64,000 nt of DNA from an uncultured Flavobacteriaceae bacterium (GTDB taxonomy: Bacteria > Bacteroidota > Bacteroidia > Flavobacteriales > Flavobacteriaceae), in assembly GCA_943842245.1 (NCBI GenBank), contig CALTAJ010000002.1, positions 831,596 through 895,595 on the forward strand. The letters are read 5' to 3'. The notes under the pieces were generated by a model that made no database searches, was not told the origin of the DNA, and saw nothing but the letters and a program-made list of their open reading frames with translations. Shown here piece after piece: positions 52,339-61,128 of this stretch; position 1 is the first letter of the stretch, and each line of letters starts with the position of its first letter. The translations under genes were made by a program, and so were the position numbers.

Positions 52339-55176
52339 ATGAAATACAGACTAAATTATTTAATCGTTCTCTTTATAGTAGTTGTTTTAAAATCATTTGG
52401 TCAGTATGGAATTACTGGAAACTTAATTGATGGTGACTTTAACGAGCCTCTTCCCTTTGCCAATGTTTTAGTTAAAGAAACCGGAGATGGAGTTACTTCT
52501 GATTTTGATGGTAAGTACAACTTAGATTTACCTGCGGGCAACTACACTTTAGTTTTTTCATTTGTCGGTTATGAAACTAAAGAAATTTCAAATGTAAATG
52601 TAAGTAGTGACGAATATACCATAATCGATATTGTATTAAATTCTGTTGCTCAAGGCCTTGAAGAAGTAATTGTAACTGTTGATGCTAGAAGAAATACAGA
52701 GTCTTCTGTATTAGAAATTCAAAGAAAGTCGGCGAGTTTATTAGATGGTATTTCAGCTCAATCATTTAGAAAAATTGGAGCTAACGATATTGCAAGTGCT
52801 GTGAAAAGGGTTCCTGGAGTTTCAGTTCAAGGAGGAAAGTATGTTTATGTGAGAGGTCTTGGAGACCGATACTCAAAATCCATTCTTAACGGAGTGGACA
52901 TTCCAGGTTTAGATCCTGATCGAAATACGATTCAAATGGATTTATTCCCAACCAATATGCTGTCTAATGTACTAGTCATTAAGTCTGCAAGAGCTGATTT
53001 ACCCGCAGATTTTACAGGTGGTGTGATTGACATAATCACAAAGGACCTTCCCACAAATGAAGAATTTTCTGTCTCAATAAGTACCTCGTTTAATCCAGAC
53101 ATGCATTTTAAAAATAGCTACTTATCTTATGAGGGAGGAAGAACCGATTTTTTAGGCTACGATGATGGAATAAGGAAAAATAAAATCAATAATTCATTTT
53201 TGGGAAATGCATATGATCCAAGATTAAACTCATCAGATTCAGGACTAACTACTATAAATCTAATATCTAACCAATTTAGTCCTCAAATGGCTCCAGATAA
53301 TGATATTAGTGGTCTAAATTATAGTTTAGGTGTATCATATGGAAACCAGTTTAAATTTGAAAATGGACATTCATTTGGATTTTTAGGTTCACTTTCTTAC
53401 AGGAGAGAGCAAAGTATTTATGAAAATACAGAAGATAATATTTTCAATTTTAGTCCTATTAGGAGCGACTTGAATTTTGAAGAAAACAGACTTCAAACTG
53501 GAACTATAGGTGGGGAAAATATTATAGCAAGTGGCTTATTTGGGATTACTTATAAAACAATTAATTCAAAATTTAAATTTAATGCTCTACATATCCAAAA
53601 TGGAGAAAGTACTTCTGGGAGATTTAGACAGCTAACCCGCTTTTCGGACTTTGTTGATTTTAATAAGTTTAATCTGGAATATAATGAAAGAGCAATTACC
53701 AATGGAATTCTTTCTGGACTTCATAATCTTAAGGATGGTAAGTTAAAAGTAGAATGGACAATTTCTGCAACCCAAGCTAAAGTTCATGATAAAGATGTTA
53801 GAAATACAACTTTTCAAGATGAGGAAGGAATATTCAGTTTTCAAGAGAATACAGAGCCTAAGCGAATTTGGAGAACCCTAGATGAAGATAATTTTATTGG
53901 TAAATTAGATCTAACAAAACGTTTTAAATTTTTAAAAGAAGATGCTATTTTAAAGTTCGGTTTATACAGTACTTTAAAAGAGAGGGATTTTTCGATTGCT
54001 CAATACTCTGTTAGTAGCAACTTCACCTCTGAGCGTGATTGGGCAAATTATGGAGGTGATCCCAATCAACTATTTAATCCTTTAAATCTTATTTCACCGA
54101 CAAATGACAGAGGAACATATATAAATCCTCAAACTACTATTAGACAAGATGCAAATATTTTTAATGCGCGTCAACAGAATTTAGCGGGATATGTTTCCAA
54201 CGAATTTAACATTACACCCAAAATAAAATCAATTATTGGATTCCGATTCGAAAATTATCAGGTGTTTTATACAGGTGAGAATAGCCAACTTGGACAAGTT
54301 TTTAATGACCAAAAGATCATTAATGAAAACAATCTATTCCCATCATCAAATTTTATATTTAGTCTTAAAGAAAATAAAAATATACGCTTTGCTTATTCTT
54401 TGACCACGGCGAGACCAAGTTTTAAAGAAGCCTCTATTGCAGAGATCTACGACCCCCTATCTAATTTATTCTTTATTGGAAATATAGATATAAAACCCTC
54501 CTATATTGACAACTTTGACCTTCGATACGAAGCATTTGGAGAAGATGCTCAACTTTTCGCAGCAAGTTTATTTTATAAAAGCCTCACCGATCCTATTGAG
54601 ATTGGATTTGTAGCAGCCTCTACATCTAATTATAAGCCGTTAAATCTTGAAAACGCTAATGTATTTGGTGTTGAATTAGAATTGAGAAAAAAAATTACTG
54701 ATTGGATACCTGGTTTGAGAAATCTTAATTTAAATTTTAATGGATCCTACATTTTATCTGATGAAAAATACAGCGAAGACGAACTTAAATTAAGAACATT
54801 AGGACTAAGAGAAGGAGAAACACTAGGAACTTCAAGACAATTACAAGGTCAATCACCTTATCTTATAAATACTGGGATTGACTACAATCAAACTGAAAAA
54901 GGTATTCAAGCTGGGCTCTACTATAATGTTCAAGGCAAGACCTTAGAGGTAGTTGGAGATGGCTTTTATCCTGATGTATATACAATGCCTTTTCAAAGTC
55001 TTAATTTTAACTTAATTAAACAATTCAAAAATAATACTAGTTTAACCTTGAGGGTTAACAATATTTTAGATGATGAAAGAGAAAGCTTATTTGAGGGTTA
55101 TGGAGGAATAACCGAGTATTTTAGATTAAGACATATTGGAAGAACCTATTCCCTAGGCTACTCTATTAAATTTTAA
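52339..55176 (+). CDS. TonB-dependent outer-membrane receptor
   Basis: The chosen ATG at 52339 gives a clean signal peptide (LIVLFIVVVLKSFGQ). A carboxypeptidase-regulatory-like domain follows (ITGNLIDGDFNEPLPFANVL), then a TonB-box-like LEEVIVTVDA. The plug domain has VKRVPGVSVQGGKYVYVRG, LGDRYSKSILNGVDIPGLDP and the GGVIDIITKD end. A barrel of about 700 residues ends in YSLGYSIKF. In-frame codons from 52279 overlap the hairpin and are not used. It lacks the long SusC layout. With the upstream lipoprotein it likely forms a capture-import pair; the ligand is unknown, with phosphate compounds suggested by position only. Confidence 0.92.
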   Translation: MKYRLNYLIVLFIVVVLKSFGQYGITGNLIDGDFNEPLPFANVLVKETGDGVTSDFDGKYNLDLPAGNYTLVFSFVGYETKEISNVNVSSDEYTIIDIVLNSVAQGLEEVIVTVDARRNTESSVLEIQRKSASLLDGISAQSFRKIGANDIASAVKRVPGVSVQGGKYVYVRGLGDRYSKSILNGVDIPGLDPDRNTIQMDLFPTNMLSNVLVIKSARADLPADFTGGVIDIITKDLPTNEEFSVSISTSFNPDMHFKNSYLSYEGGRTDFLGYDDGIRKNKINNSFLGNAYDPRLNSSDSGLTTINLISNQFSPQMAPDNDISGLNYSLGVSYGNQFKFENGHSFGFLGSLSYRREQSIYENTEDNIFNFSPIRSDLNFEENRLQTGTIGGENIIASGLFGITYKTINSKFKFNALHIQNGESTSGRFRQLTRFSDFVDFNKFNLEYNERAITNGILSGLHNLKDGKLKVEWTISATQAKVHDKDVRNTTFQDEEGIFSFQENTEPKRIWRTLDEDNFIGKLDLTKRFKFLKEDAILKFGLYSTLKERDFSIAQYSVSSNFTSERDWANYGGDPNQLFNPLNLISPTNDRGTYINPQTTIRQDANIFNARQQNLAGYVSNEFNITPKIKSIIGFRFENYQVFYTGENSQLGQVFNDQKIINENNLFPSSNFIFSLKENKNIRFAYSLTTARPSFKEASIAEIYDPLSNLFFIGNIDIKPSYIDNFDLRYEAFGEDAQLFAASLFYKSLTDPIEIGFVAASTSNYKPLNLENANVFGVELELRKKITDWIPGLRNLNLNFNGSYILSDEKYSEDELKLRTLGLREGETLGTSRQLQGQSPYLINTGIDYNQTEKGIQAGLYYNVQGKTLEVVGDGFYPDVYTMPFQSLNFNLIKQFKNNTSLTLRVNNILDDERESLFEGYGGITEYFRLRHIGRTYSLGYSIKF

Positions 55177-55192
55177 TAGCTTCATTTGCTAA

Positions 55193-55460
55193 ATGAAGAA
55201 CCCATATTTATATATAATTATCATGCTCAGCATATTAGCTGTAGGTGACTTAATTGTTGGGGTGAGTAACTATGTCTTAACTTTTTAAATTCAGTTTTAT
55301 TGAATCCAAAATTAATATTCAAATTTAACGTACTCTTGGAGATAAAATCAGTGCAAAAAATACAACCCTATATTTTAACTTTTTGGTACGTACAAAAGAT
55401 ATGATAACGCATAAGTTTGAGTTAGTTGAAAAGTATTATGGGGCTTTAAGGAAGCTTTAA
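55193..55460 (+). pseudogene. Collapsed second copy of the PiT phosphate transporter gene
   Basis: Two pieces of a PiT gene are joined by a huge internal deletion. The first (55193-55288) encodes MKNPYLYIIIMLSILAVGD then LIVGVSN, matching the PiT N-terminus (M-N-YL, LAVLAI, D-VVGVSN), and stops at TAA. The second (55299-55460) encodes IESKINIQI, an in-frame TAA, then RT and KNTTLYFNFL up to EKYYG. This matches the intact C-terminus (ISEKIEAQIDRT, KNTTLYFNIL, DEYYSG). Around 600 codons are missing. It fills most of the 287-base gap after the TonB receptor. Confidence 0.88.
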
Positions 55461-55463
55461 CTT

Positions 55464-55823
55464 CTAGTCATCTTTGGAAGCCAGTGACTCAGATTTATCC
55501 CATTTAGTTGCGCTTTGGACAATATTATCTTTATAGTCGACTTCAATAAGTATTCCCTTGTTCCAAAAAAACCAACGATCTGTTTTTTTTCCTTTGTCGT
55601 AAACACCTTTAGAAAGTTTAATTCCCTCAGAGTTATAGCTCATCCAAATACCATGATTTTTTCCATCTAAAAAATATCCTGTTTGAGAAAGCATTCCGTT
55701 ATCATGATATTCTTCAAACTTGATTATTTCTCCCTGTTGAGTTAGGATTCTTTTTGTCTCTTTTTCTTGAGCAAAAGATAATCCAAAAGTGAAGAAAATT
55801 ATATAGATGAAATATTTTTTCAT
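55464..55823 (-). CDS. Secreted YwqK/MORN-variant repeat protein
   Basis: The signal peptide is MKKYFIYIIFFTFGLSFAQ. Two or three MORN-variant repeats follow (FEEYHDNGMLSQTGYFLDGK, then HGIWMSYNSEGIKLSKGVYD and DRWFFWNKG). Such proteins are often annotated as YwqK-family antitoxins, but no toxin is adjacent here, and that name should not be taken as function. ATG at 55823 is preferred to the ATG five codons upstream. About 119 residues. It lies between the PiT remnant and nrdA. Confidence 0.75.
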   Translation of the reverse strand: MKKYFIYIIFFTFGLSFAQEKETKRILTQQGEIIKFEEYHDNGMLSQTGYFLDGKNHGIWMSYNSEGIKLSKGVYDKGKKTDRWFFWNKGILIEVDYKDNIVQSATKWDKSESLASKDD

Positions 55824-55936
55824 GGTTATATTTCGCATTTGTTAATACAAATTTAATGTTTAATTTCAATTTACATAATATTTACGTAACATTAATTTAA
55901 CATTAAGTATTAACTTATTGATATTAAGATAAATAA

Positions 55937-55956
55937 AAAGCCCTTAAAAGGGCTTT
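55937..55956 (-). terminator. Rho-independent terminator of the nrdB-nrdA operon
   Basis: AAAGCCCT and AGGGCTTT form an eight-base stem with a four-base loop, 23 bases after the nrdA stop. It is followed on the minus strand by a T-rich stretch. Confidence 0.85.
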
Positions 55957-55979
55957 ATACTATGCTATTGAATCAATAT

Positions 55980-58421
55980 TTAAGATCCACACATCAAACA
56001 ATCATCATCCTCACTTTCTTTTGCCTGTGAGAGCATCTGTTTTAATTCTTCAGGTGAGAGAGGTTCGACTGGCACAGAAGTTGATTCTGATTTTATCCCA
56101 GTAGCTACTGCAACTTTTGCTGCTGGTTCCATTTCGGGAACCTTTGCCTTTGCCTTGTTATCGAGAGTAAATTTAATAGCATCAACTGCAGATTTTGTTC
56201 TCAAATAATACATTCCAGTCTTCAAACCAGATTTCCACCCATAAAAATGCATGGAAGTTAATTTTGCCATTGTCGCTCCTTCCATAAATAGATTTAAAGA
56301 TTGAGATTGATCAATGAAATATCCCCTATGGCGTGACATATCTATGATATCTTTCATACTCATTTCCCAAACTGTCCGATAAAGCTCTTTAATGTCATCT
56401 GGAATACCATCAATATTTTGAATCGATCCATTATTTCGCATTAATTCCTGCTTCATATCTTCATTCCACAAGCCTCTATCAACTAAGTCTTCCAATAAGT
56501 GTTTGTTTACTACAATAAATTCTCCAGACAATACTCTTCGAGTATAAATATTTGATGTGTAGGGCTCAAAACACTCATTATTCCCTAAAATCTGTGATGT
56601 ACTTGCGGTAGGCATGGGTGCTACTAAAAGAGAGTTACGAACCCCTTGTTTTTTAACAGTTTTACGAAGTGCTAACCAGTCCCACCGTCCACTTAGCTCT
56701 TCATCTTTTATACCCCAAAGATTATGTTGAAATTCTCCTTTTGACATTGGAGAACCCTTATAAGTTTCATATGGTCCGTCTTTTTTGGCTTCTTCTGCCG
56801 ATGCGGTAACAGCTGCAAAGTAAAGTGTCTCAAAAATCTCTTGATTCAACTCCTTAGCTTTTTCTGATGTGAAAGGCAAACGCAACATGATAAAAGTATC
56901 TGCCAAACCTTGAACACCTAAACCAATTGGACGATGTCTAAAGTTTGAATTTTCAGCTTCCTTAACTGGATAGTAGTTACGGTCAATGACACGGTTAAGA
57001 TTTTTAGTTACTCTAACAGTAACATCAAAAAGAGATTGATGATCAAACTCTCCATCTTTAACAAACATTGGTAAAGCAATTGAAGCCAAGTTACACACAG
57101 CTATTTCATCAGCTGAAGTGTACTCTAGGATTTCTGTACATAAATTAGATGAACGGATGGTTCCTAAATTCTTTTGGTTTGACTTACGATTTGCTGAATC
57201 CTTATAAAGCATATATGGAGTTCCCGTCTCAATTTGAGACTCTAATATCTTTTCCCAAAGGTCTCGAGCCTTGATAGTTTTTCTACCTCTACCTTCAGAT
57301 TCGTATTTTAGATATAACTTATCAAACTCATCACCATGAACATTATAAAGGTCTGGACACTCATTAGGACACATTAGGGTCCATTCAGCATTTTGCTCTA
57401 CTCGCTTCATAAAAAGATCTGGAGTCCACATAGCATAAAATAAATCACGTGCACGCATTTCTTCTTTTCCATGATTCTTTTTTAACTCTAAAAAGTCAAA
57501 AATATCAGCATGCCAAGGCTCTACATAAATAGCAAAAGAGCCTTTTCTTTTCCCCCCACCTTGGTCTACATAACGAGCAGTATCATTAAAGACACGTAAC
57601 ATTGGTACAATTCCGTTTGATGTACCATTAGTTCCAGCAATGTATGAGCCTGTGGCTCTGACGTTGTGGATAGATAATCCAATTCCTCCAGCAGATTGTG
57701 AAATTTTTGCAGTTTGTTTTAGAGTATCGTAAATCCCGTCAATACTGTCGTCTTTCATTGCCAAAAGAAAACATGAGGACATTTGGGGCTTTGGGGTGCC
57801 TGAATTGAAAAGTGTAGGTGTTGCATGAGTAAAATATCGCTTAGACATTAACTCATAAGTTTCTAATGCTGATTCAATATCATTCAAATGAATACCAATA
57901 GAAACACGCATCAGCATATGTTGAGGTCGCTCAACTATTTGACCGTTGAGTTTCAAAAGGTATGAACGCTCAAGGGTTTTGAATCCAAAAAAATCATACC
58001 CAAAATCACGATTATAAATTATACTTGAGTCTAATTTATCTGCATTTTTTTTAATGATATTATAAACCTCATCAGAGAGTAATGGTGCTTTTTTTCCTGT
58101 TCGTGGATTGACATAAGTGTACAAGTCCTCCATGGTTTCAGAAAAAGATTTTTTGGTGTTTTTGTGTAAGTTAGAAACTGAGATTCGTGCTGCTAGTTTG
58201 GCGTAGTCAGGATGGGTTGTAGTCATCGTAGCTGCAATCTCTGCGGCTAAGTTGTCTAATTCAGAGGTAGTTACACCGTCATACAGCCCTTCAATCACTC
58301 GCATTGCTACGCGAACAGGATCAACCAATGGGTTAAGACCATAATTCAGTTTACGAATTCGAGCAGTAATTTTATCGAACATGATTGGCTCTTTTCGGCC
58401 ATCTCTCTTAGCTACAAACAT
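55980..58421 (-). CDS. nrdA: Ribonucleoside-diphosphate reductase alpha subunit (class Ia)
   Basis: NrdA reduces ribonucleotides to deoxyribonucleotides. It opens with an ATP-cone regulatory domain ([20 protein letters not shown]). Landmarks of the catalytic barrel are [20 protein letters not shown] (active-site Cys), NLCTEI and [20 protein letters not shown]. The C-terminal redox tail ends DDDCLMCGS with a CxxC pair. The length is 813 residues. It follows nrdB by 82 bases in the same direction. A remnant copy of its 3' end lies at 50656-50884. Confidence 0.97.
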   Translation of the reverse strand: MFVAKRDGRKEPIMFDKITARIRKLNYGLNPLVDPVRVAMRVIEGLYDGVTTSELDNLAAEIAATMTTTHPDYAKLAARISVSNLHKNTKKSFSETMEDLYTYVNPRTGKKAPLLSDEVYNIIKKNADKLDSSIIYNRDFGYDFFGFKTLERSYLLKLNGQIVERPQHMLMRVSIGIHLNDIESALETYELMSKRYFTHATPTLFNSGTPKPQMSSCFLLAMKDDSIDGIYDTLKQTAKISQSAGGIGLSIHNVRATGSYIAGTNGTSNGIVPMLRVFNDTARYVDQGGGKRKGSFAIYVEPWHADIFDFLELKKNHGKEEMRARDLFYAMWTPDLFMKRVEQNAEWTLMCPNECPDLYNVHGDEFDKLYLKYESEGRGRKTIKARDLWEKILESQIETGTPYMLYKDSANRKSNQKNLGTIRSSNLCTEILEYTSADEIAVCNLASIALPMFVKDGEFDHQSLFDVTVRVTKNLNRVIDRNYYPVKEAENSNFRHRPIGLGVQGLADTFIMLRLPFTSEKAKELNQEIFETLYFAAVTASAEEAKKDGPYETYKGSPMSKGEFQHNLWGIKDEELSGRWDWLALRKTVKKQGVRNSLLVAPMPTASTSQILGNNECFEPYTSNIYTRRVLSGEFIVVNKHLLEDLVDRGLWNEDMKQELMRNNGSIQNIDGIPDDIKELYRTVWEMSMKDIIDMSRHRGYFIDQSQSLNLFMEGATMAKLTSMHFYGWKSGLKTGMYYLRTKSAVDAIKFTLDNKAKAKVPEMEPAAKVAVATGIKSESTSVPVEPLSPEELKQMLSQAKESEDDDCLMCGS

Positions 58422-58503
58422 ACTTTACACTTTAAAAAATTTTCACTTTTATATTTAAGCCTTAAAAGGCGAAAGGGTAGATTTACAAAAAATTAAAAGA
58501 AAA

Positions 58504-59481
58504 TTAAAAATCAGCATCAAAGCTAATTTTCTCATCAGTCTTTTCATTATTTAAAACACCTGCTTTTTGGTATTCACCAACACGTTTCTCAAAGAAATTC
58601 GTTTTTCCTTGTAAGGAAATCATATCCATAAAATCAAATGGATTACCTACGTTAAATTCTTTTTCTAAACCAAACTCTACTAAAAGACGATCAGTAACAA
58701 ATTCTAGATATTGAGTCATCAGCTTAGAATTCATACCTATTAAACTAATTGGCAAAGATTCAGTAATAAATTCACGTTCGATATTTAATGCGTCTAATAA
58801 GATCTCTTTAATTCGCGCTGGAGGGACCTTATTTACGATATGATTGTTATGCAGATGTACTGCAAAATCACAATGAACGCCTTCGTCTCTAGAAATTAAT
58901 TCGTTAGAGAATGTTAGACCGGGCATTAAGCCACGCTTTTTTAACCAATAAATAGAACAAAAAGCACCTGAAAAGAAAATACCTTCTACACCTGCAAAAG
59001 CAATTAATCGTTCAGCAAAGGAATCAGAATCGATCCATTTTAAAGCCCAGTCGGCTTTCTTTTTTATAGCTGGAAAAACTTCAATGGCTTTGAACAGTGA
59101 ATCCTTTTCAACATCATCCTTAACATAAGTGTCAATCAATAAAGAATACGTTTCTGAATGAATATTTTCCATCATGATTTGGAAGCCATAGAAAAACTTG
59201 GCTTCAGAATACTGGACTTCATTTACAAAATTTTCTGCTAAATTTTCATTTACAATACCATCAGATGCAGCAAAAAAAGCGAGGATGTGCTTGATAAAAT
59301 ATTTTTCATCATCATTAAGCTTAGTATTCCAATCAGTAAGATCCTGATGTAAATCAATTTCTTCAGCAGTCCAAAAACTAGCCTCCATTTTCTTATACCA
59401 TTCCCATATATCATGGTGTTGGATTGGGAAAATCACAAAGCGATTTTCGTTTTCTTGGAGGATAGGTTCTATTGATGCCAT
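58504..59481 (-). CDS. nrdB: Ribonucleoside-diphosphate reductase beta subunit
   Basis: NrdB holds the diiron-tyrosyl radical cofactor. Iron ligands and the radical Tyr are visible in [15 protein letters not shown] (E, H and Y spaced as in E. coli E115, H118, Y122). An earlier Glu/Asp ligand is in [16 protein letters not shown], and later ligands are in [11 protein letters not shown] and [15 protein letters not shown]. The length is 325 residues. It is the first gene of the pair. In the 220 bases upstream (59482-59701) I found neither a perfect TAnnTTTG nor an NrdR box. Confidence 0.97.
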   Translation of the reverse strand: MASIEPILQENENRFVIFPIQHHDIWEWYKKMEASFWTAEEIDLHQDLTDWNTKLNDDEKYFIKHILAFFAASDGIVNENLAENFVNEVQYSEAKFFYGFQIMMENIHSETYSLLIDTYVKDDVEKDSLFKAIEVFPAIKKKADWALKWIDSDSFAERLIAFAGVEGIFFSGAFCSIYWLKKRGLMPGLTFSNELISRDEGVHCDFAVHLHNNHIVNKVPPARIKEILLDALNIEREFITESLPISLIGMNSKLMTQYLEFVTDRLLVEFGLEKEFNVGNPFDFMDMISLQGKTNFFEKRVGEYQKAGVLNNEKTDEKISFDADF

Positions 59482-59701
59482 TTTTTTTTATTTAAAGTTT
59501 AAATAGTAATTGATTTATGTTTAACAAAGATTCTAAATTGTATCCAAAATTGAAAGGGCAACTTTTCCACAATGAAGCTTAGTTTTTAACAAAAACTGAT
59601 TTTTTTTGTTTTTTTGAAAAAAAACATATAAATATAACTGTCTGTTTTACAGGGTTTTAAATTTATAATAGTTTGTTAGACCCTAAAAACATTGTAAAAT
59701 C

Positions 59702-60268
59702 CTAAGAATTCTTTTTTACATGTTTTGTTAACTCTAAATACCAGTGTTCTCCAAATTTTCGAATTAGAGCTTCTTTTACAAAAACAAATACAGGTATTTT
59801 TAGCGATTCACCTAATGAACATGCATCAGAACAAACAGACCAGCTATGATAATTTACAGCAGTCATCTTTTCGTAATTTTGGATACGAACAGGATATAAA
59901 TGGCAGGAGATCGGTTTTTGGAAATTGACTACACCTTGTTGATGCGCTTTTTCTATTCCACAAGAGGCAACTCCGGAATCAGAAAATACTGTATAAGCAC
60001 ACTCTTTTCCTTCTACTAAAGGAGTCTCTAAATCTCCGTCTATACCTTTAACATAAACCCCCTGGTTTTCAATAGATTTTATTCCTTTTTGACTTAAGAA
60101 GGGTTTTATTTTAGAATAATTCTTTTCAAGAAAAGAAACTTCATTCTTTTCTAATGGTGCACCGGCTTCTCCAGCTACACAACATTCTCCTTTACATTTG
60201 GATATGTTACAAATAAATTCCTTTGATATTACATCATCAGAAACAAGAGTATTTTCAATTGAAATCAA
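59702..60268 (-). CDS. DUF3109 family cysteine-rich protein
   Basis: The protein has 188 residues with clustered cysteines: FICNISKCKGECCVAGEAGA near the N-terminus, then ECAYTVFSDSGVASCGIE, PISCHLYPVRI and WSVCSDACSLG. These suit a metal or iron-sulfur site, as in CxxxCxxCC-type proteins. The start is TTG at 60268; it aligns with the usual Met of flavobacterial relatives, which begin about seven residues before a conserved Thr-Leu-Val-Ser. The function is not established. It is divergent from the MarC gene. Confidence 0.88.
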   Translation of the reverse strand: MISIENTLVSDDVISKEFICNISKCKGECCVAGEAGAPLEKNEVSFLEKNYSKIKPFLSQKGIKSIENQGVYVKGIDGDLETPLVEGKECAYTVFSDSGVASCGIEKAHQQGVVNFQKPISCHLYPVRIQNYEKMTAVNYHSWSVCSDACSLGESLKIPVFVFVKEALIRKFGEHWYLELTKHVKKNS

Positions 60269-60323
60269 GCGCTTTTTTTATAAAAATAAGCATTTTAAAA
60301 TGTGAGGTTCAAAAGAATGACAT

Positions 60324-60331
60324 TAGATTTG
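60324..60331 (+). promoter_or_regulatory. -7 promoter element for the MarC-like gene
   Basis: TAGATTTG is a perfect TAnnTTTG, 17 bases before the GTG at 60349. It supports that start over the long upstream frame, which would overlap the DUF3109 gene. Confidence 0.5.
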
Positions 60332-60348
60332 TAAAAATATTAAAACCA

Positions 60349-60918
60349 GTGTTCGATATAAAAGAAATTCTTACCGCTAGTTTAGTGCTTTTTGCCGTGA
60401 TAGATATTATTGGTAATATTCCTTTGGTAATCTCTTTAAGACAAAAAATAGGTCATATTCAATCTGAGAAAGCTTCGATTATCGCTGCTGTGATTATGAT
60501 CGGTTTTCTTTTTTTAGGAGAAGAAATATTAAAACTTATAGGGATTGATATAAATTCTTTTGCTGTAGCTGGTTCTCTAGTTATTTTTTTTCTTGCTTTA
60601 GAAATGATATTAGGTATAACTCTATATCGTGATGAAGCACCGGAAACTGCCTCTGTTGTACCTCTAGCCTTCCCAATGATTGCGGGCGCAGGAACCATGA
60701 CTTCACTTCTTTCATTGCGTGCAGAGTTTAATGTAGCTAATATCATAGTCGCTATCCTAATTAATATCTTGTTTGTATATATCATATTGAAATCATCAAA
60801 ATTAATTGGAGGATGGTTAGGGAAATCCGGTATTAATATTATTAGAAAAGTCTTTGGGATTATTCTGTTGGCTTTAGCTGTAAAGCTCTTTACAGCCAAT
60901 ATCGGACAACTAATCTAA
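60349..60918 (+). CDS. MarC-family integral membrane protein
   Basis: Six membrane helices are visible in about 190 residues. The start GTG at 60349 gives a family-like opening (MFDIKEILTASLVLFAVIDI then IGNIPLVISL). The central motifs AVAGSLVIFFLALEMILGI and PLAFPMIAGAGTMTSLLSL are typical. Despite the name the family is not shown to give drug resistance. An open frame continues upstream to 60223, but the -7 box lies inside it. The next small gene follows after 11 bases. Confidence 0.9.
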   Translation: MFDIKEILTASLVLFAVIDIIGNIPLVISLRQKIGHIQSEKASIIAAVIMIGFLFLGEEILKLIGIDINSFAVAGSLVIFFLALEMILGITLYRDEAPETASVVPLAFPMIAGAGTMTSLLSLRAEFNVANIIVAILINILFVYIILKSSKLIGGWLGKSGINIIRKVFGIILLALAVKLFTANIGQLI

Positions 60919-60929
60919 ATTTTAAGCTC

Positions 60930-61127
60930 ATGAAAATCATACTTCCAATTTTTATATTTCTGGCTCTTAGCTTGTGTATTTTTAACTTAATTAAAATTAA
61001 CTGGGAAAGCCCTTTAACAGGAGAAAGTATTATTGCAGTAATTGGTGCTGTGGCTTCTGCTAGCTCTTGTTTATTATTAGTAATTCTTATATTATCTAAA
61101 AAGATTGCTAAAAAGCTGAAAAAATAA
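60930..61127 (+). CDS. Small two-helix membrane protein
   Basis: Sixty-five residues with two hydrophobic helices (KIILPIFIFLALSLCIFNLI; SIIAVIGAVASASSCLLLVI) joined by a short polar loop, ending in a Lys-rich tail (SKKIAKKLKK) that should face the cytoplasm. It follows MarC by 11 bases and ends one base from the convergent protease gene. No known function. Confidence 0.7.
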   Translation: MKIILPIFIFLALSLCIFNLIKINWESPLTGESIIAVIGAVASASSCLLLVILILSKKIAKKLKK

Positions 61128-61128
61128 G

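Noticed and set aside
55464-55823. A toxin-antitoxin system at the YwqK-like gene
   Set aside because: The antitoxin name is inherited from annotation. The product is secreted and no toxin-like gene is adjacent.
59641-59690. A hairpin or regulatory RNA upstream of nrdB (AGGGT ... ACCCT)
   Set aside because: The stem is only five pairs with a long loop and no supporting features.
60223-60348. A longer N-terminus for the MarC-like protein
   Set aside because: These codons overlap the divergent DUF3109 gene and contain the -7 box; the family opening begins at the GTG at 60349.
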